64,000 nucleotides of DNA from Bacteroidaceae bacterium. GTDB taxonomy: Bacteria; Bacteroidota; Bacteroidia; Bacteroidales; Bacteroidaceae. The first letter of the stretch is position 1, and every line of letters starts with the position of its first letter. The notes under the pieces are model-generated. The model had not been told where the DNA came from, made no database searches, and saw only the letters and a program-made list of their open reading frames with translations. Shown piece after piece: positions 35,117 through 42,385 of the stretch. The stretch is from contig JAFROT010000035.1 of NCBI GenBank assembly GCA_017429525.1, positions 1 through 64,000 on the forward strand, given 5' to 3'. A program made the translations under genes and the position numbers.

Positions 35117-35124
35117 TATTTTTG
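35117..35124 (+). promoter_or_regulatory. -7 box of leader-family gene 3
   Basis: TATTTTTG matches TAnnTTTG. The leader to the ATG at 35217 would be about 86 nt. ATCATTAAA (about 35190) is shared with the leaders at 348 and 995. Confidence 0.55.
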
Positions 35125-35216
35125 CACCCGAAAGTAAGAACAACGAGAAAACGCGACAACTCACGTCAATCCTATATCAACAGGATACGATCATTAAAAC
35201 CCTCATAAATCAATTA

Positions 35217-35657
35217 ATGGAAAAGAAAACTTATTCTAAACCTGTGCTCATGGCTGAACGCTTTGAGCCGCAGGAGTATGTAGCCTCTTGCTTCACTTAT
35301 GAGGCAATGCTCAAATGTAGTTATGGCCTAGCTTATCCAGACAGGACTGGTGGGCCTGATGGACGTGGATGTTACGAGCTTAATGGTGCCCAGCATGGTG
35401 AGGCTTGTGCTAACTCCACAATCAAGGTAAGCGTTGTAAATGGTGTGGCTACTTATGAAGGCCATGAAGGTGGTAATAAGACAGATATCAAGCTGGAAAA
35501 TGTCTTGATTCCGGGTATTGAACAGCCTCACGATCCTGGTGATGCCCTGACTAATTGTGAGTGGACAAGTACGTTAGGTGGAACCTATCATCACAAGGGT
35601 GATGGTGTCGTCACGCGATGGATTTATGATGAAAGTGTTTCCTCCAATCACTCCTAA
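35217..35657 (+). CDS. Leader-family small protein 3 (unknown function)
   Basis: A 146-residue protein. The leader (residues 1-24) reads MEKKTYSKP, then LMAERFEPQEY and V-A-S-C. The body is Gly-, Asn- and His-rich with three further Cys in its first half (KCSYG, GCYEL, EACAN) and one later (NCEW). It ends ...SNHS. Body sequence is unlike the other four members. No signal peptide or membrane segment. It has its own promoter and terminator and lies between two inverted copies of the 105-bp repeat, upstream of a DUF4143-type ATPase. Function unknown. Confidence 0.75.
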   Translation: MEKKTYSKPVLMAERFEPQEYVASCFTYEAMLKCSYGLAYPDRTGGPDGRGCYELNGAQHGEACANSTIKVSVVNGVATYEGHEGGNKTDIKLENVLIPGIEQPHDPGDALTNCEWTSTLGGTYHHKGDGVVTRWIYDESVSSNHS

Positions 35658-35702
35658 TCACCCTCATTCCGTTTATCTACACAAGATAGATATATGGTTA
35701 TT

Positions 35703-35728
35703 GCTCCCAGCTTGTCTGGGAGCTTTTT
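35703..35728 (+). terminator. Terminator after leader-family gene 3
   Basis: GCTCCCAGC ... GTCTGGGAGC hairpin followed by a run of Ts, 46 nt after the stop. Confidence 0.85.
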
Positions 35729-35812
35729 TATTTCCCTCCGTTTCTTGACGTCGATGCTTCTGGTCGATAGGTTTGTCGCCACTATTCGAGGGCATCGTTT
35801 TATATAGACGAG

Positions 35813-35842
35813 TTCGTTATTCGGTCGCGACCGAATAACGAA
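35813..35842. repeat. 30-bp perfect palindrome
   Basis: TTCGTTATTCGGTCG followed by its exact reverse complement. The core is shared with the hairpin at 1408-1443, also just downstream of a leader-family gene. It could be a cruciform or protein-binding site, or a relic of an element end. Confidence 0.7.
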
Positions 35843-35863
35843 TACATATAGATGATTTGGGCG

Positions 35864-36012
35864 ATACGTCTATACGTGTGAGGCTTCTCGACTGTACAAG
35901 TAAGGCTGCACGTCTATATGTGTGAGGCCTCACGTCTATACGTGTAAGGCTGCACGTCTATACTTGTGCGTCTGGACGTCTATACGTGTAAGGCCTTACG
36001 TCTACGCGTGTG
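35864..36012. repeat. Array of a ~21-bp ACGTCTATACGTGT unit
   Basis: About seven imperfect units of the form ACGTCTATACGTGTRAGGC. Relatives occur at 1458-1478 (one unit) and 62789-62912 (about six units). Units abut without unique spacers, so this is not CRISPR. No coding frame spans the array convincingly. Confidence 0.7.
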
Positions 36013-36093
36013 TCTTTAACAGACGAAAGAGCGTAAAGATAAAGAAAATGTATAATTTGTTGATTTTATGATTCTTTTATTTGGTCAATTCGG

Positions 36094-36181
36094 GAGAATT
36101 GAGTAATTTTGCGGCGAGAATTGAGTAATTTTGCGGCGAGAATTGAGTAAAATTGCAACAAGAATTGAGTGAAATCTACAA
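36094..36181 (+). promoter_or_regulatory. Four 22-bp tandem repeats carrying -7 boxes
   Basis: Units at 36094-36115, 36116-36137, 36138-36159 and 36160-36181. The first two are identical and each holds TAATTTTG (36104-36111 and 36126-36133), a perfect -7 box. The third reads TAAAATTG and the fourth is degenerate. They lie immediately before the ATPase start at 36193. Copy-number change would alter the number of promoters. Confidence 0.6.
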
Positions 36182-36192
36182 CCCTTTTGTAC

Positions 36193-37413
36193 ATGACTTA
36201 TATACGAAAGCAATATTACATACTTCGGGAGCGCATCCTTGAACCAAGGCGTTTTATGCAGATATTGGCAGGACCAAGACAGGCTGGTAAAACTACGCTT
36301 GTCGGTCAGGTTCTGGACGACATCTCCATTCCATATACCTTAGAAGTGGCTGACGCTGTAGATCCTAAGGATAGTGACTGGATTCACCGTGTTTGGGAGT
36401 CTGCCCGTGCTACGATGCAAATACGTAAAGAGCAGGAGCGTCTGTTGGTGATTGACGAGGTGCAGAAGATTGACAATTGGAGCGAAGTGGTGAAACGTGA
36501 ATGGGATGAAGACTGCCGTCGACGTGTGAACCTGAAGGTGGTGCTGCTTGGTAGTAGTCGCCTTCTGCTGAAACGAGGAATGACAGAATCGTTGGCTGGA
36601 CGCTTTGAATTGATTCGACTTGGACACTGGAGTCTGCAGGAGATGAGAGATGCCTTCGGCGTTACGCTTGACCAGTATATTTACTTCGGTGGCTATCCTG
36701 GACCTGCAGGCATGATTGATAACGAAAAGCGATGGCGTAAGTATATCAAGGACTCTTTGGTGGCTCCTGCCATTGAGAAGGATGTTATTATGACTTCAAA
36801 CATCTACAAACCAGCGTTGATGAAGCAACTTTTTGAGTTGGGATGTGGCTACTCTGCCGAAATTCTGTCGCTTACCAAGCTCATGGGGCAGTTGCAGGAT
36901 GCCGGGAATGTGACCACGCTTGCAGCCTATCTGGATATCCTTGACGAGTGTGACTTGTTGACAGGTCTGCAGAAATATGCTCGTGACGATGCACGTAAGC
37001 GTGGCTCTGCACCTAAATACCAGGTTTATAATAATGCGCTGCTGACGGCCTATAAAGGCCATTCGTACCTTGCCGACCGGACGGACACAAAGCTTTGGGG
37101 GCGATGGGTAGAGAGTGCTATAGGAGCGCACATCCTGAGTATGGCAGAGGAACTGGACTACAAGGTGTATTATTGGCGTGAGCCGTCAAGAAGTAAAGAC
37201 GAGAGTGACAAAGAGGTTGACTTCATTATAGATAACGATGGCGAGTTAACAGCTATAGAGGTGAAAAGCGGTCGTCGCGGAATGAACTCTGGCTTGCCTT
37301 CTTTCGTAGAAGCATTCCATCCCAAACGGGCTTTTATCGTAGGTACGGGCGGTGTTTCTTTGGAAGATTTCCTGAGTTTTGATATTGAAAGTCTGCTTAA
37401 AACTACACTTTAG
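36193..37413 (+). CDS. AAA ATPase with DUF4143-type C-terminus
   Basis: A 406-residue protein of the AAA_14/DUF4143 class. Walker A G-P-R-Q-A-G-K-T-T at 27-35 and Walker B LLVIDEVQK with Asp88/Glu89 are intact. The C-terminal domain has the nuclease-fold pattern EVDFIID...LTAIEVKSG, the remnant PD-(D/E)XK motif of the family. ATG at 36193 is used; an in-frame GTG at 36169 falls inside the promoter repeat. The last codons and stop (K-T-T-L-stop) come from the inverted-end repeat at 37400, so the native C-terminus may have been replaced. These ATPases are numerous in Bacteroidales, and their cellular role is not settled. Confidence 0.8.
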   Translation: MTYIRKQYYILRERILEPRRFMQILAGPRQAGKTTLVGQVLDDISIPYTLEVADAVDPKDSDWIHRVWESARATMQIRKEQERLLVIDEVQKIDNWSEVVKREWDEDCRRRVNLKVVLLGSSRLLLKRGMTESLAGRFELIRLGHWSLQEMRDAFGVTLDQYIYFGGYPGPAGMIDNEKRWRKYIKDSLVAPAIEKDVIMTSNIYKPALMKQLFELGCGYSAEILSLTKLMGQLQDAGNVTTLAAYLDILDECDLLTGLQKYARDDARKRGSAPKYQVYNNALLTAYKGHSYLADRTDTKLWGRWVESAIGAHILSMAEELDYKVYYWREPSRSKDESDKEVDFIIDNDGELTAIEVKSGRRGMNSGLPSFVEAFHPKRAFIVGTGGVSLEDFLSFDIESLLKTTL

Positions 37414-37507
37414 CACCCTCAATTACACCCAAACTACACCGTTTTTGAGCATACTAATGCGTTGCTAAATAACGCTTTAGCGCGTAAAGAGTGCTAAAGT
37501 GTAGTTT
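37400..37507. repeat. 105-bp repeat with inverted ends, copy 3
   Basis: In opposite orientation to copies 1 and 2; homology to copy 2 continues outward for about 20 bp (AAAAAAAGTTGCAAAAAAAC on the complementary strand). It overlaps the ATPase gene: the TAG stop (37411-37413) is inside CTTTAGCACC of the repeat end. Confidence 0.75.
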
Positions 37508-38187
37508 TTTTGCAACTTTTTTTATTAATTCAAGTTTCGCATGTTAAGTGGGGGCGGCCTACGGCCTCCGTTCGATTCGAAGAGACGCTTGACTTGTCAA
37601 GATTTTATTTAACAGCTTAGGTAACTATATCATTACCAATATTATTGCGTTTACCTTCCGTAGCTGTTTTTATTTTTCAAATAACTGTTGTTGTGAGTTG
37701 GGCAATAATGATGCTTAAAGTGTTGAATGTTGAGATAACGGGTATAAATATTGTTGATTCATAATATTTTATGTGCTGTTCTCTGAAATCTGTGGTAAGA
37801 TGCGGCTTTGCTCGTTTGTCCTCTCGCTCTTTATCCTACTTCTGGTAAAGTCTCTTCCTATGGCGACTAACTAACTTTCTCTTAGTGTTCGGTTAAAATC
37901 TATTAAAGGTTACGTAACTTTATATGGTATTTGTTAATAAACATAAATTACATCATGATTCATTTTCTCTTTTATTGCGAATTTGTGCGAAAGTTCGTAA
38001 TTTTGCAACGATTTATGAGGGGTAAAGCGTTATCCCCACATTCTGTAGAATACGATTATAGTTATTTCACACTTTCTGAAGTCCAAGCCACATCTGTGGT
38101 AAAGACAAAACATACTCTGACTGGGAAGTTCGAGTATTTTTCTTAGAGATCATTCACTGATTATTAATATAGAAAACCCATAAAGAA
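37414..38187. other. AT-rich stretch between the ATPase and leader-family gene 4
   Basis: No convincing gene. It holds the rest of repeat copy 3, a GGCCTACGGCC hairpin (about 37556-37567), the -7 box at 37998-38005 and a long leader. A 71-codon frame at 37931-38146 overlaps the promoter and has no ribosome-binding or family features; it is not called. Confidence 0.55.
37998..38005 (+). promoter_or_regulatory. -7 box of leader-family gene 4
   Basis: TAATTTTG matches TAnnTTTG; the leader would be about 176 nt. AATATAGAAAAC (38166-38177) precedes the ATG by 10 nt. A weaker box TATTTTTC lies at 38135-38142. Confidence 0.45.
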
Positions 38188-38664
38188 ATGGAAAAGAAAA
38201 CTTATTCAAAACCAACGATTTCGGCTCAACGTTTTGAGCCGCAAGAGTATTGCGCTCCCTGTGGTGATGGTGCTACTGAGGTCACATATTATTTTATGTG
38301 TGATTGCGAAGTCGGAAGTTATGTCTGGTTAGAGACTAATGGCACTGCAGGCCTCCAAGCTAAAACCGAAACTAATTTTTTCGGCCGTGAACAAGGTGTT
38401 TGGAATAGAACAGATAATAACTATGACTTAACATGGGCATCAAGAGAGAGTAGATGGGGCAATTTCTCACCTTGTAGGCAAAGACATCAAGTAACCGTTC
38501 CTGCAGGTACTTCTGTTGATGACATTTTCCCTCACGGCTATGTTTCCTATTATACAACAGGCCGAAACGCTACGCCAGTCAGAGTATGGACCGATGGGGA
38601 TACTAATACTCACGTTACAACGCACCTTGATTCGTCATCGTATACTCCCCACAATCCTTCTTAA
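38188..38664 (+). CDS. Leader-family small protein 4 (unknown function)
   Basis: A 158-residue protein. The leader is MEKKTYSKP, TISAQRFEPQEY, then C-A-P-C. Cys are concentrated near the leader (C-A-P-C, then M-C-D-C) with one more at about residue 92 (SPCRQ). The body is rich in Thr, Asn, Arg, Trp and Tyr and finishes ...PHNPS. Apart from the leader and the terminal N-P-S it is not visibly like any other member. It is followed by its own terminator, with the next member 345 bases on. Function unknown; the CxxC/CxC groups could bind metal or form disulfides. Confidence 0.75.
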   Translation: MEKKTYSKPTISAQRFEPQEYCAPCGDGATEVTYYFMCDCEVGSYVWLETNGTAGLQAKTETNFFGREQGVWNRTDNNYDLTWASRESRWGNFSPCRQRHQVTVPAGTSVDDIFPHGYVSYYTTGRNATPVRVWTDGDTNTHVTTHLDSSSYTPHNPS

Positions 38665-38694
38665 GGAGAAATTTTAATTTACTCATATATCTTT

Positions 38695-38724
38695 AGCCTG
38701 CTGAGCAAAAGCTTAGCAGGCTTT
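38695..38724 (+). terminator. Terminator after leader-family gene 4
   Basis: AGCCTGCTGAGC / GCTTAGCAGGCT hairpin (one G-T pair, AAAA loop) then TT-rich sequence. The rest of the 38665-39009 gap holds only the next promoter and leader. Confidence 0.75.
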
Positions 38725-38828
38725 GTTGTATTCGTTAATTTATATAAATTCCCATCTCAATCCTCTTTCTTTCTGTTAACAAATCTAAAACATCCCCTGC
38801 TTTTTACACAACAAACAATAAAATAGTA

Positions 38829-38836
38829 TATCTTTG
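38829..38836 (+). promoter_or_regulatory. -7 box of leader-family gene 5
   Basis: TATCTTTG, a full TAnnTTTG match. The leader of about 167 nt contains AATATAGAAAAC at 38965-38976. Confidence 0.55.
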
Positions 38837-39009
38837 CAGCGTAATCAGAAAGGTGAAATCGAATACATCATTCGACTTTTAGGCGACAATCTGCTTCGCC
38901 TTCCCCCTTGGCCGGGGGCTCTCTACAAGCCTCCGTCCATCCATGAGAACACCATCAGTAAATGAATATAGAAAACCATAATCGTTTAACATTTATTCCT
39001 CAGAAAGAA

Positions 39010-39489
39010 ATGAAAAAGAAAACTTATTCAAAGCCTGTCATCTCGGCAGAGCAATTTGAGCCTCAGGAAGCCGTTGCTGCTTGTGCACAGCCCACACATT
39101 GGATCGCGACTTGCCGAGACGTATCCTGCCTGATCTTCGATGGTGCTGGTCCAAACGACTGGACGAGCGATATGAACCGCGGCGGTTGCGGACGGTCGCA
39201 TGAATTCACGCTTGAAGGCGGACTGAAACCAGAGGCCAACTGCTGGCTTCTACTCAACGTCAGAACGCGCCAGCCGGGAACGGTCAATCTTTACCGTAAC
39301 TCCGACTATTCTGATTGGTTCGAGAATACAGGTAATACTGATGGTTCAGGCTGGAGGCTTAAGCCAGAACTGGTTGCTCAACTAAAAGCTACCGGTGAGT
39401 TGGTTCCTGGCTACTACAACGACCACGTCCTCGGGAGCAACAGTATGCTGGTAACGGATGACATCGCCAACATCAAGAATCCTTCTTAA
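39010..39489 (+). CDS. Leader-family small protein 5 (unknown function)
   Basis: A 159-residue protein with the most divergent leader: MKKKTYSKP, VISAEQFEPQE, then A-V-A-A-C. ATG at 39010 is chosen because it aligns with the other members and because the upstream in-frame ATG (38962) would translate the conserved non-coding AATATAGAAAAC element. The body has Cys in IATCRDVSC, RGGCGRS and ANCW, and several Trp/Gly/Asn-rich turns. It ends ...IKNPS. It is more GC-rich than members 1 and 2. Function unknown. Confidence 0.72.
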   Translation: MKKKTYSKPVISAEQFEPQEAVAACAQPTHWIATCRDVSCLIFDGAGPNDWTSDMNRGGCGRSHEFTLEGGLKPEANCWLLLNVRTRQPGTVNLYRNSDYSDWFENTGNTDGSGWRLKPELVAQLKATGELVPGYYNDHVLGSNSMLVTDDIANIKNPS

Positions 39490-39546
39490 ATCAATCTCTT
39501 CGAATTGGATATGAGATAAACAATCCTTTTAAGTACGCAAACGAAT

Positions 39547-39574
39547 GAGCCCCACCGCCATCGCGATGGGGCTC
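39547..39574 (+). terminator. Hairpin after leader-family gene 5
   Basis: GAGCCCCA/TGGGGCTC stem with a 12-base loop, 58 nt after the stop; only a weak T-run. Confidence 0.5.
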
Positions 39575-39660
39575 TATCACCCATGAAACCGTTATTGTTT
39601 GTCTTCAGGTTCGTGTGTTCATATTTCTTCTTTTGTGCAAGTCATATTAACACTTAACAG

Positions 39661-39690
39661 CAAAGGCACCCAAAACAATGGGTGCCTTTG
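39661..39690. terminator. Bidirectional terminator
   Basis: CAAAGGCACCC ... GGGTGCCTTTG hairpin between the rightward gene ending at 39489 and the leftward gene ending at 39715. Confidence 0.75.
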
Positions 39691-39714
39691 CTGTATGGAT
39701 GGTAAGTTCGTCGC

Positions 39715-40932
39715 TTACTTGTTGACCTTGATGGCCTTGCCGTTGCTGAGCTTGACGATGTTGAAGCCGCGGCGGGGAGCGCTGAGGCGACGGCCTGAGA
39801 GGTCGTAGTAGGCTACGGGCCGGACGTCGGTCGTGCCTGCCTTGGCAGCTTCTATGTGGGCCAGGTACTGCTCATACTCCTCGATGCTGACAAAGTGCAT
39901 GGTGGCGTTGATGCGGACAGCCTTCTTGTCGGCCTTGATGATGAAGCTGGCGCTGTAGCTCTGACCCTCGTCGACGCGGTAGTTGCGGGTGTACTGCGTG
40001 ATGGTGCCATCCTCGTTCTCCCAATCCCAGATGATGCTGTTGTAGTGGGTCTCGGGTGCACGCTGCGGGCCGTTGCGCTTCACGCCGGATGTCTCGGTGC
40101 CTGAGCCGGGAACCTCGCCCGGATCTTCGGGGTCGTATTCCTTCCAGAAGTCATAGAAGTAGTACTTGAGCGAGTCGCAGGTCTCGTTGAGCTTGATGCA
40201 ATAGACGGCGGGGTAGGCGTTGTGGCCGGCAATCTTGTTGTAGCCGCCCCAGTAGGTGGTGTACTCGCCATCGGCGTCGCGCCAGCCGTCGAAGTACGAG
40301 GGGCCGTACTGCGGGTCGAGGAACGAGCCGTTGTAGGAGCCGTTTACGTTGAGGCCGAGCAGCTGTGCCTCGCTGATGTCGTTGATGCCGAGGTCACGGC
40401 AGATGGCGGCCGGGTCGAGGAGTGAGTAGGTGAGCAGCCATTCCTGGTCAGTGATGGCCAGCGACATGACAGCCTCGGCGTTGTAGGTCTGCACGACCTC
40501 GGGGCCATTGATGCGGAAGCGGATGGTGTACTGGTCGTTGTTGGTCGAGAGGGTGTCGGTGGTGTAGGTGGCGAGGTTCGCCTGAGCGAGCAGGGCTTCC
40601 TTGACAACGATGCGGAAGTCGTGGCCTTCGGGGAAGTCGTAGCTCAGGGCGATGTCGGTGCCCTGTTGGCGTGACGATCCCGCCTCAATCGGTTCTGTAG
40701 CGTCGTCGATGTAGACATCGTAGTTGATGGCCAGGATGTTGAAGAAGGTCAGCGTGTAGCCTGCGGGGTTGGGGTAGGTGAGGGTGACGGGGTTGGCCTT
40801 GAACTCTTCAATGCTCTCGTAGACGCGGCCGTCCTCAATGTTCCATTCGGCCTTGCCCCATTCGAAGGCTACTTGTGCCTGTGCGGCGATTGTGGCGATG
40901 GCCACAAGGAGGGTGAGTAAAGTTCTTTTCAT
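39715..40932 (-). CDS. Secreted protein with C-terminal sorting-type tail (possibly DUF4859)
   Basis: A 405-residue secreted protein starting MKRTLLTLLVAIA with a signal peptide (cut near AQA-QV). The mature part is beta-rich, with SFLDPQYGPSYFDGWRDADG and a following acidic Pro/Gly linker (about 268-285) that may be a DUF4859-type domain; this assignment is uncertain. The end reads YYDLSGRRLSAPRRGFNIVK, then a short basic tail, the form of C-terminal sorting/anchoring tails in Prevotella-like secreted proteins. It has its own promoter and is divergent from serC. Function unknown. Confidence 0.7.
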   Translation of the reverse strand: MKRTLLTLLVAIATIAAQAQVAFEWGKAEWNIEDGRVYESIEEFKANPVTLTYPNPAGYTLTFFNILAINYDVYIDDATEPIEAGSSRQQGTDIALSYDFPEGHDFRIVVKEALLAQANLATYTTDTLSTNNDQYTIRFRINGPEVVQTYNAEAVMSLAITDQEWLLTYSLLDPAAICRDLGINDISEAQLLGLNVNGSYNGSFLDPQYGPSYFDGWRDADGEYTTYWGGYNKIAGHNAYPAVYCIKLNETCDSLKYYFYDFWKEYDPEDPGEVPGSGTETSGVKRNGPQRAPETHYNSIIWDWENEDGTITQYTRNYRVDEGQSYSASFIIKADKKAVRINATMHFVSIEEYEQYLAHIEAAKAGTTDVRPVAYYDLSGRRLSAPRRGFNIVKLSNGKAIKVNK

Positions 40933-41023
40933 ACGCATATATATTTAGATAGATGTCGTCGTGCGTGCTTGCGGAGCGGGCTAAAAGCCTGTAGCCGCTA
41001 ATCAGCCAATTTGAATCACGCCG

Positions 41024-41031
41024 CAAAGGTA
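41024..41031 (-). promoter_or_regulatory. -7 box of the secreted-protein gene at 39715
   Basis: Minus-strand TACCTTTG, about 92 nt upstream of the start at 40932. Confidence 0.55.
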
Positions 41032-41106
41032 CAAATAAAAACGTTAACTATAGCGAAAACGAGAACTTTTTTGCGCAGAAAGTTTGGTGGTGTGCAAGAA
41101 AAGCTG

Positions 41107-41114
41107 TACTTTCG
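41107..41114 (+). promoter_or_regulatory. Possible serC promoter
   Basis: TACTTTCG is a one-base departure from TAnnTTTG, 40 nt before the serC ATG. No clear -33 box. Confidence 0.35.
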
Positions 41115-41154
41115 CGGCATGAATCTTAACGTATAACCCCTTAATCATTATTCT

Positions 41155-42222
41155 ATGAAGAAGTACAATTTCAATGCCGGCCCCTCGAAGCTCCCCCGCG
41201 AAGTGATGGAGGCCACGGCTGCTGCGTGCCTCGACTTCGAGGGCAGCGGCCTCTCCCTGATGGAAATGAGCCATCGTGCCAAGAACTTCCAACCTGTTGT
41301 CGACGAGGCTGTAGCCTTGTTCAAGGAGTTGCTCGATATTCCCGAGGGCTACAGCGTGCTGTTCCTCGGCGGCGGTGCCAGCCTGCAGTTCTGCATGGTG
41401 CCCTTCAACCTGCTTGAGCATAAGGCTGCCTACCTGAACACGGGCGTCTGGGCTACCAAGGCCGAGAAGGAGGCCAAGCTGTTTGGCGAGGTCGTAGAGG
41501 TGGCTTCGAGCAAGGACCGGAACTTCACCTATATCCCCAAGGAATTCACCATCCCCACGGATGCCGACTATTTCCATATCACGACGAACAACACCATCTA
41601 TGGCACGGAGATCCTGAAGGACCTCGACAGCCCTGTTCCCATGGTGGCTGATATGAGTTCCGACATCTTCAGCCGTCCCATCGATGTGAGCAAGTACGGC
41701 TTGATCTACGGTGGTGCCCAGAAGAACCTCTCGATGGCAGGTGTCACCTTCGTCATCATCAAGAACGACCTGGTGGGCAAGGTGAGCCGTCCCATCCCCA
41801 CGATGCTCAACTACCAGACGCACATCAGCAAGGGCAGTATGTTCAACACGCCTCCTACGGTGCCCATCTACTGCGCGCTGCAGAACCTGAAGTGGATCAA
41901 GAAGCAGGGCGGCGTAGCAGCCATGGAGAAGATGGCCATCCAGCGTGCCGAGATCGTCTACGGCGAGATCGACCGCAACAAGCTCTTCGTAGGCACCGCT
42001 GAGGAGGACAGCCGCTCGCGCATGAACATCACCTTCGTGCTGAAGCCCGAATACCAGGATCTGCAAGACGAGTTCATGGCCTTTGCCACCGAGCGTGGCA
42101 TGGTCGGCGTGAAGGGTCACCGCGATGTAGGCGGCTTCCGCGCCAGCTGCTACAATGCGATGGACATCGAAGGCGTCAACGCGCTGGTCGCCTGCATGAA
42201 GGAGTTCGAAGCAAAGCATTAA
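41155..42222 (+). CDS. serC: Phosphoserine aminotransferase
   Basis: A 355-residue PLP enzyme of the serine pathway (3-phosphohydroxypyruvate plus glutamate to phosphoserine). Start [17 protein letters not shown] is standard. [20 protein letters not shown] and the PLP-lysine block [11 protein letters not shown] are intact. The C-terminal [11 protein letters not shown] block is present. The stop codon overlaps the first bases of a 160-bp inverted-repeat element, after which serA begins, so serC and serA form one functional pair. Confidence 0.96.
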   Translation: MKKYNFNAGPSKLPREVMEATAAACLDFEGSGLSLMEMSHRAKNFQPVVDEAVALFKELLDIPEGYSVLFLGGGASLQFCMVPFNLLEHKAAYLNTGVWATKAEKEAKLFGEVVEVASSKDRNFTYIPKEFTIPTDADYFHITTNNTIYGTEILKDLDSPVPMVADMSSDIFSRPIDVSKYGLIYGGAQKNLSMAGVTFVIIKNDLVGKVSRPIPTMLNYQTHISKGSMFNTPPTVPIYCALQNLKWIKKQGGVAAMEKMAIQRAEIVYGEIDRNKLFVGTAEEDSRSRMNITFVLKPEYQDLQDEFMAFATERGMVGVKGHRDVGGFRASCYNAMDIEGVNALVACMKEFEAKH

Positions 42223-42380
42223 AAGACCCACCCCCCGACCCCTCCCGTCAGGGAGGGGAGGGGCCTGCGGGTTGAAATCCATCATAAATATCTATTCATC
42301 CTATAATGATATTGACCCTATAACCTCGACGCGCCAGCCGCTCCCCTCCCTGACGGGAGGGGTCGGGGGGTGGGTCTTTT
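42221..42380. repeat. 160-bp element with perfect 40-bp inverted ends, copy A
   Basis: 42221-42260 (AAAAGACCCACCCCCCGACC...) is the exact reverse complement of 42341-42380. Each arm also contains an inner CCCTCCC/GGGAGGG hairpin. The element fills the whole serC-serA gap and shares its interior end (TGACCCTATA...CCTC...GCGC.AGCCGCTCC) with copy B. Confidence 0.85.
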
Positions 42381-42385
42381 TTATT

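Larger units (their letters stand above)
34510..35216. other. Intergenic stretch before leader-family gene 3
   Basis: No convincing gene. It contains a terminator (34568-34603), short TTTACTCCG repeats (about 34722-34755), the 105-bp repeat copy 2 (34805-34912, with homology extending left to about 34782) and the promoter at 35117-35124. Confidence 0.6.

Noticed and set aside
35864..36012. CRISPR array
   Set aside because: Units are about 21 bp, imperfect and abutting, with no unique spacers of constant length and no cas genes in the window. The same holds for 62563-62651 and 62789-62912.
37931..38146. 71-codon frame upstream of leader-family gene 4
   Set aside because: It spans the -7 box at 37998-38005 and shows no ribosome-binding site, family similarity or signal sequence.
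38962..39009. Earlier start for leader-family protein 5
   Set aside because: It would translate the AATATAGAAAAC element that is non-coding in three relatives, and the leader would no longer align.
42221..42380. Simple Rho-independent terminators between serC and serA
   Set aside because: The paired arms are 40 bp each, 80 bp apart, repeated in the next gap and placed inside what looks like one co-expressed run, so a repeat element is a better description, although the RNA may still form hairpins.
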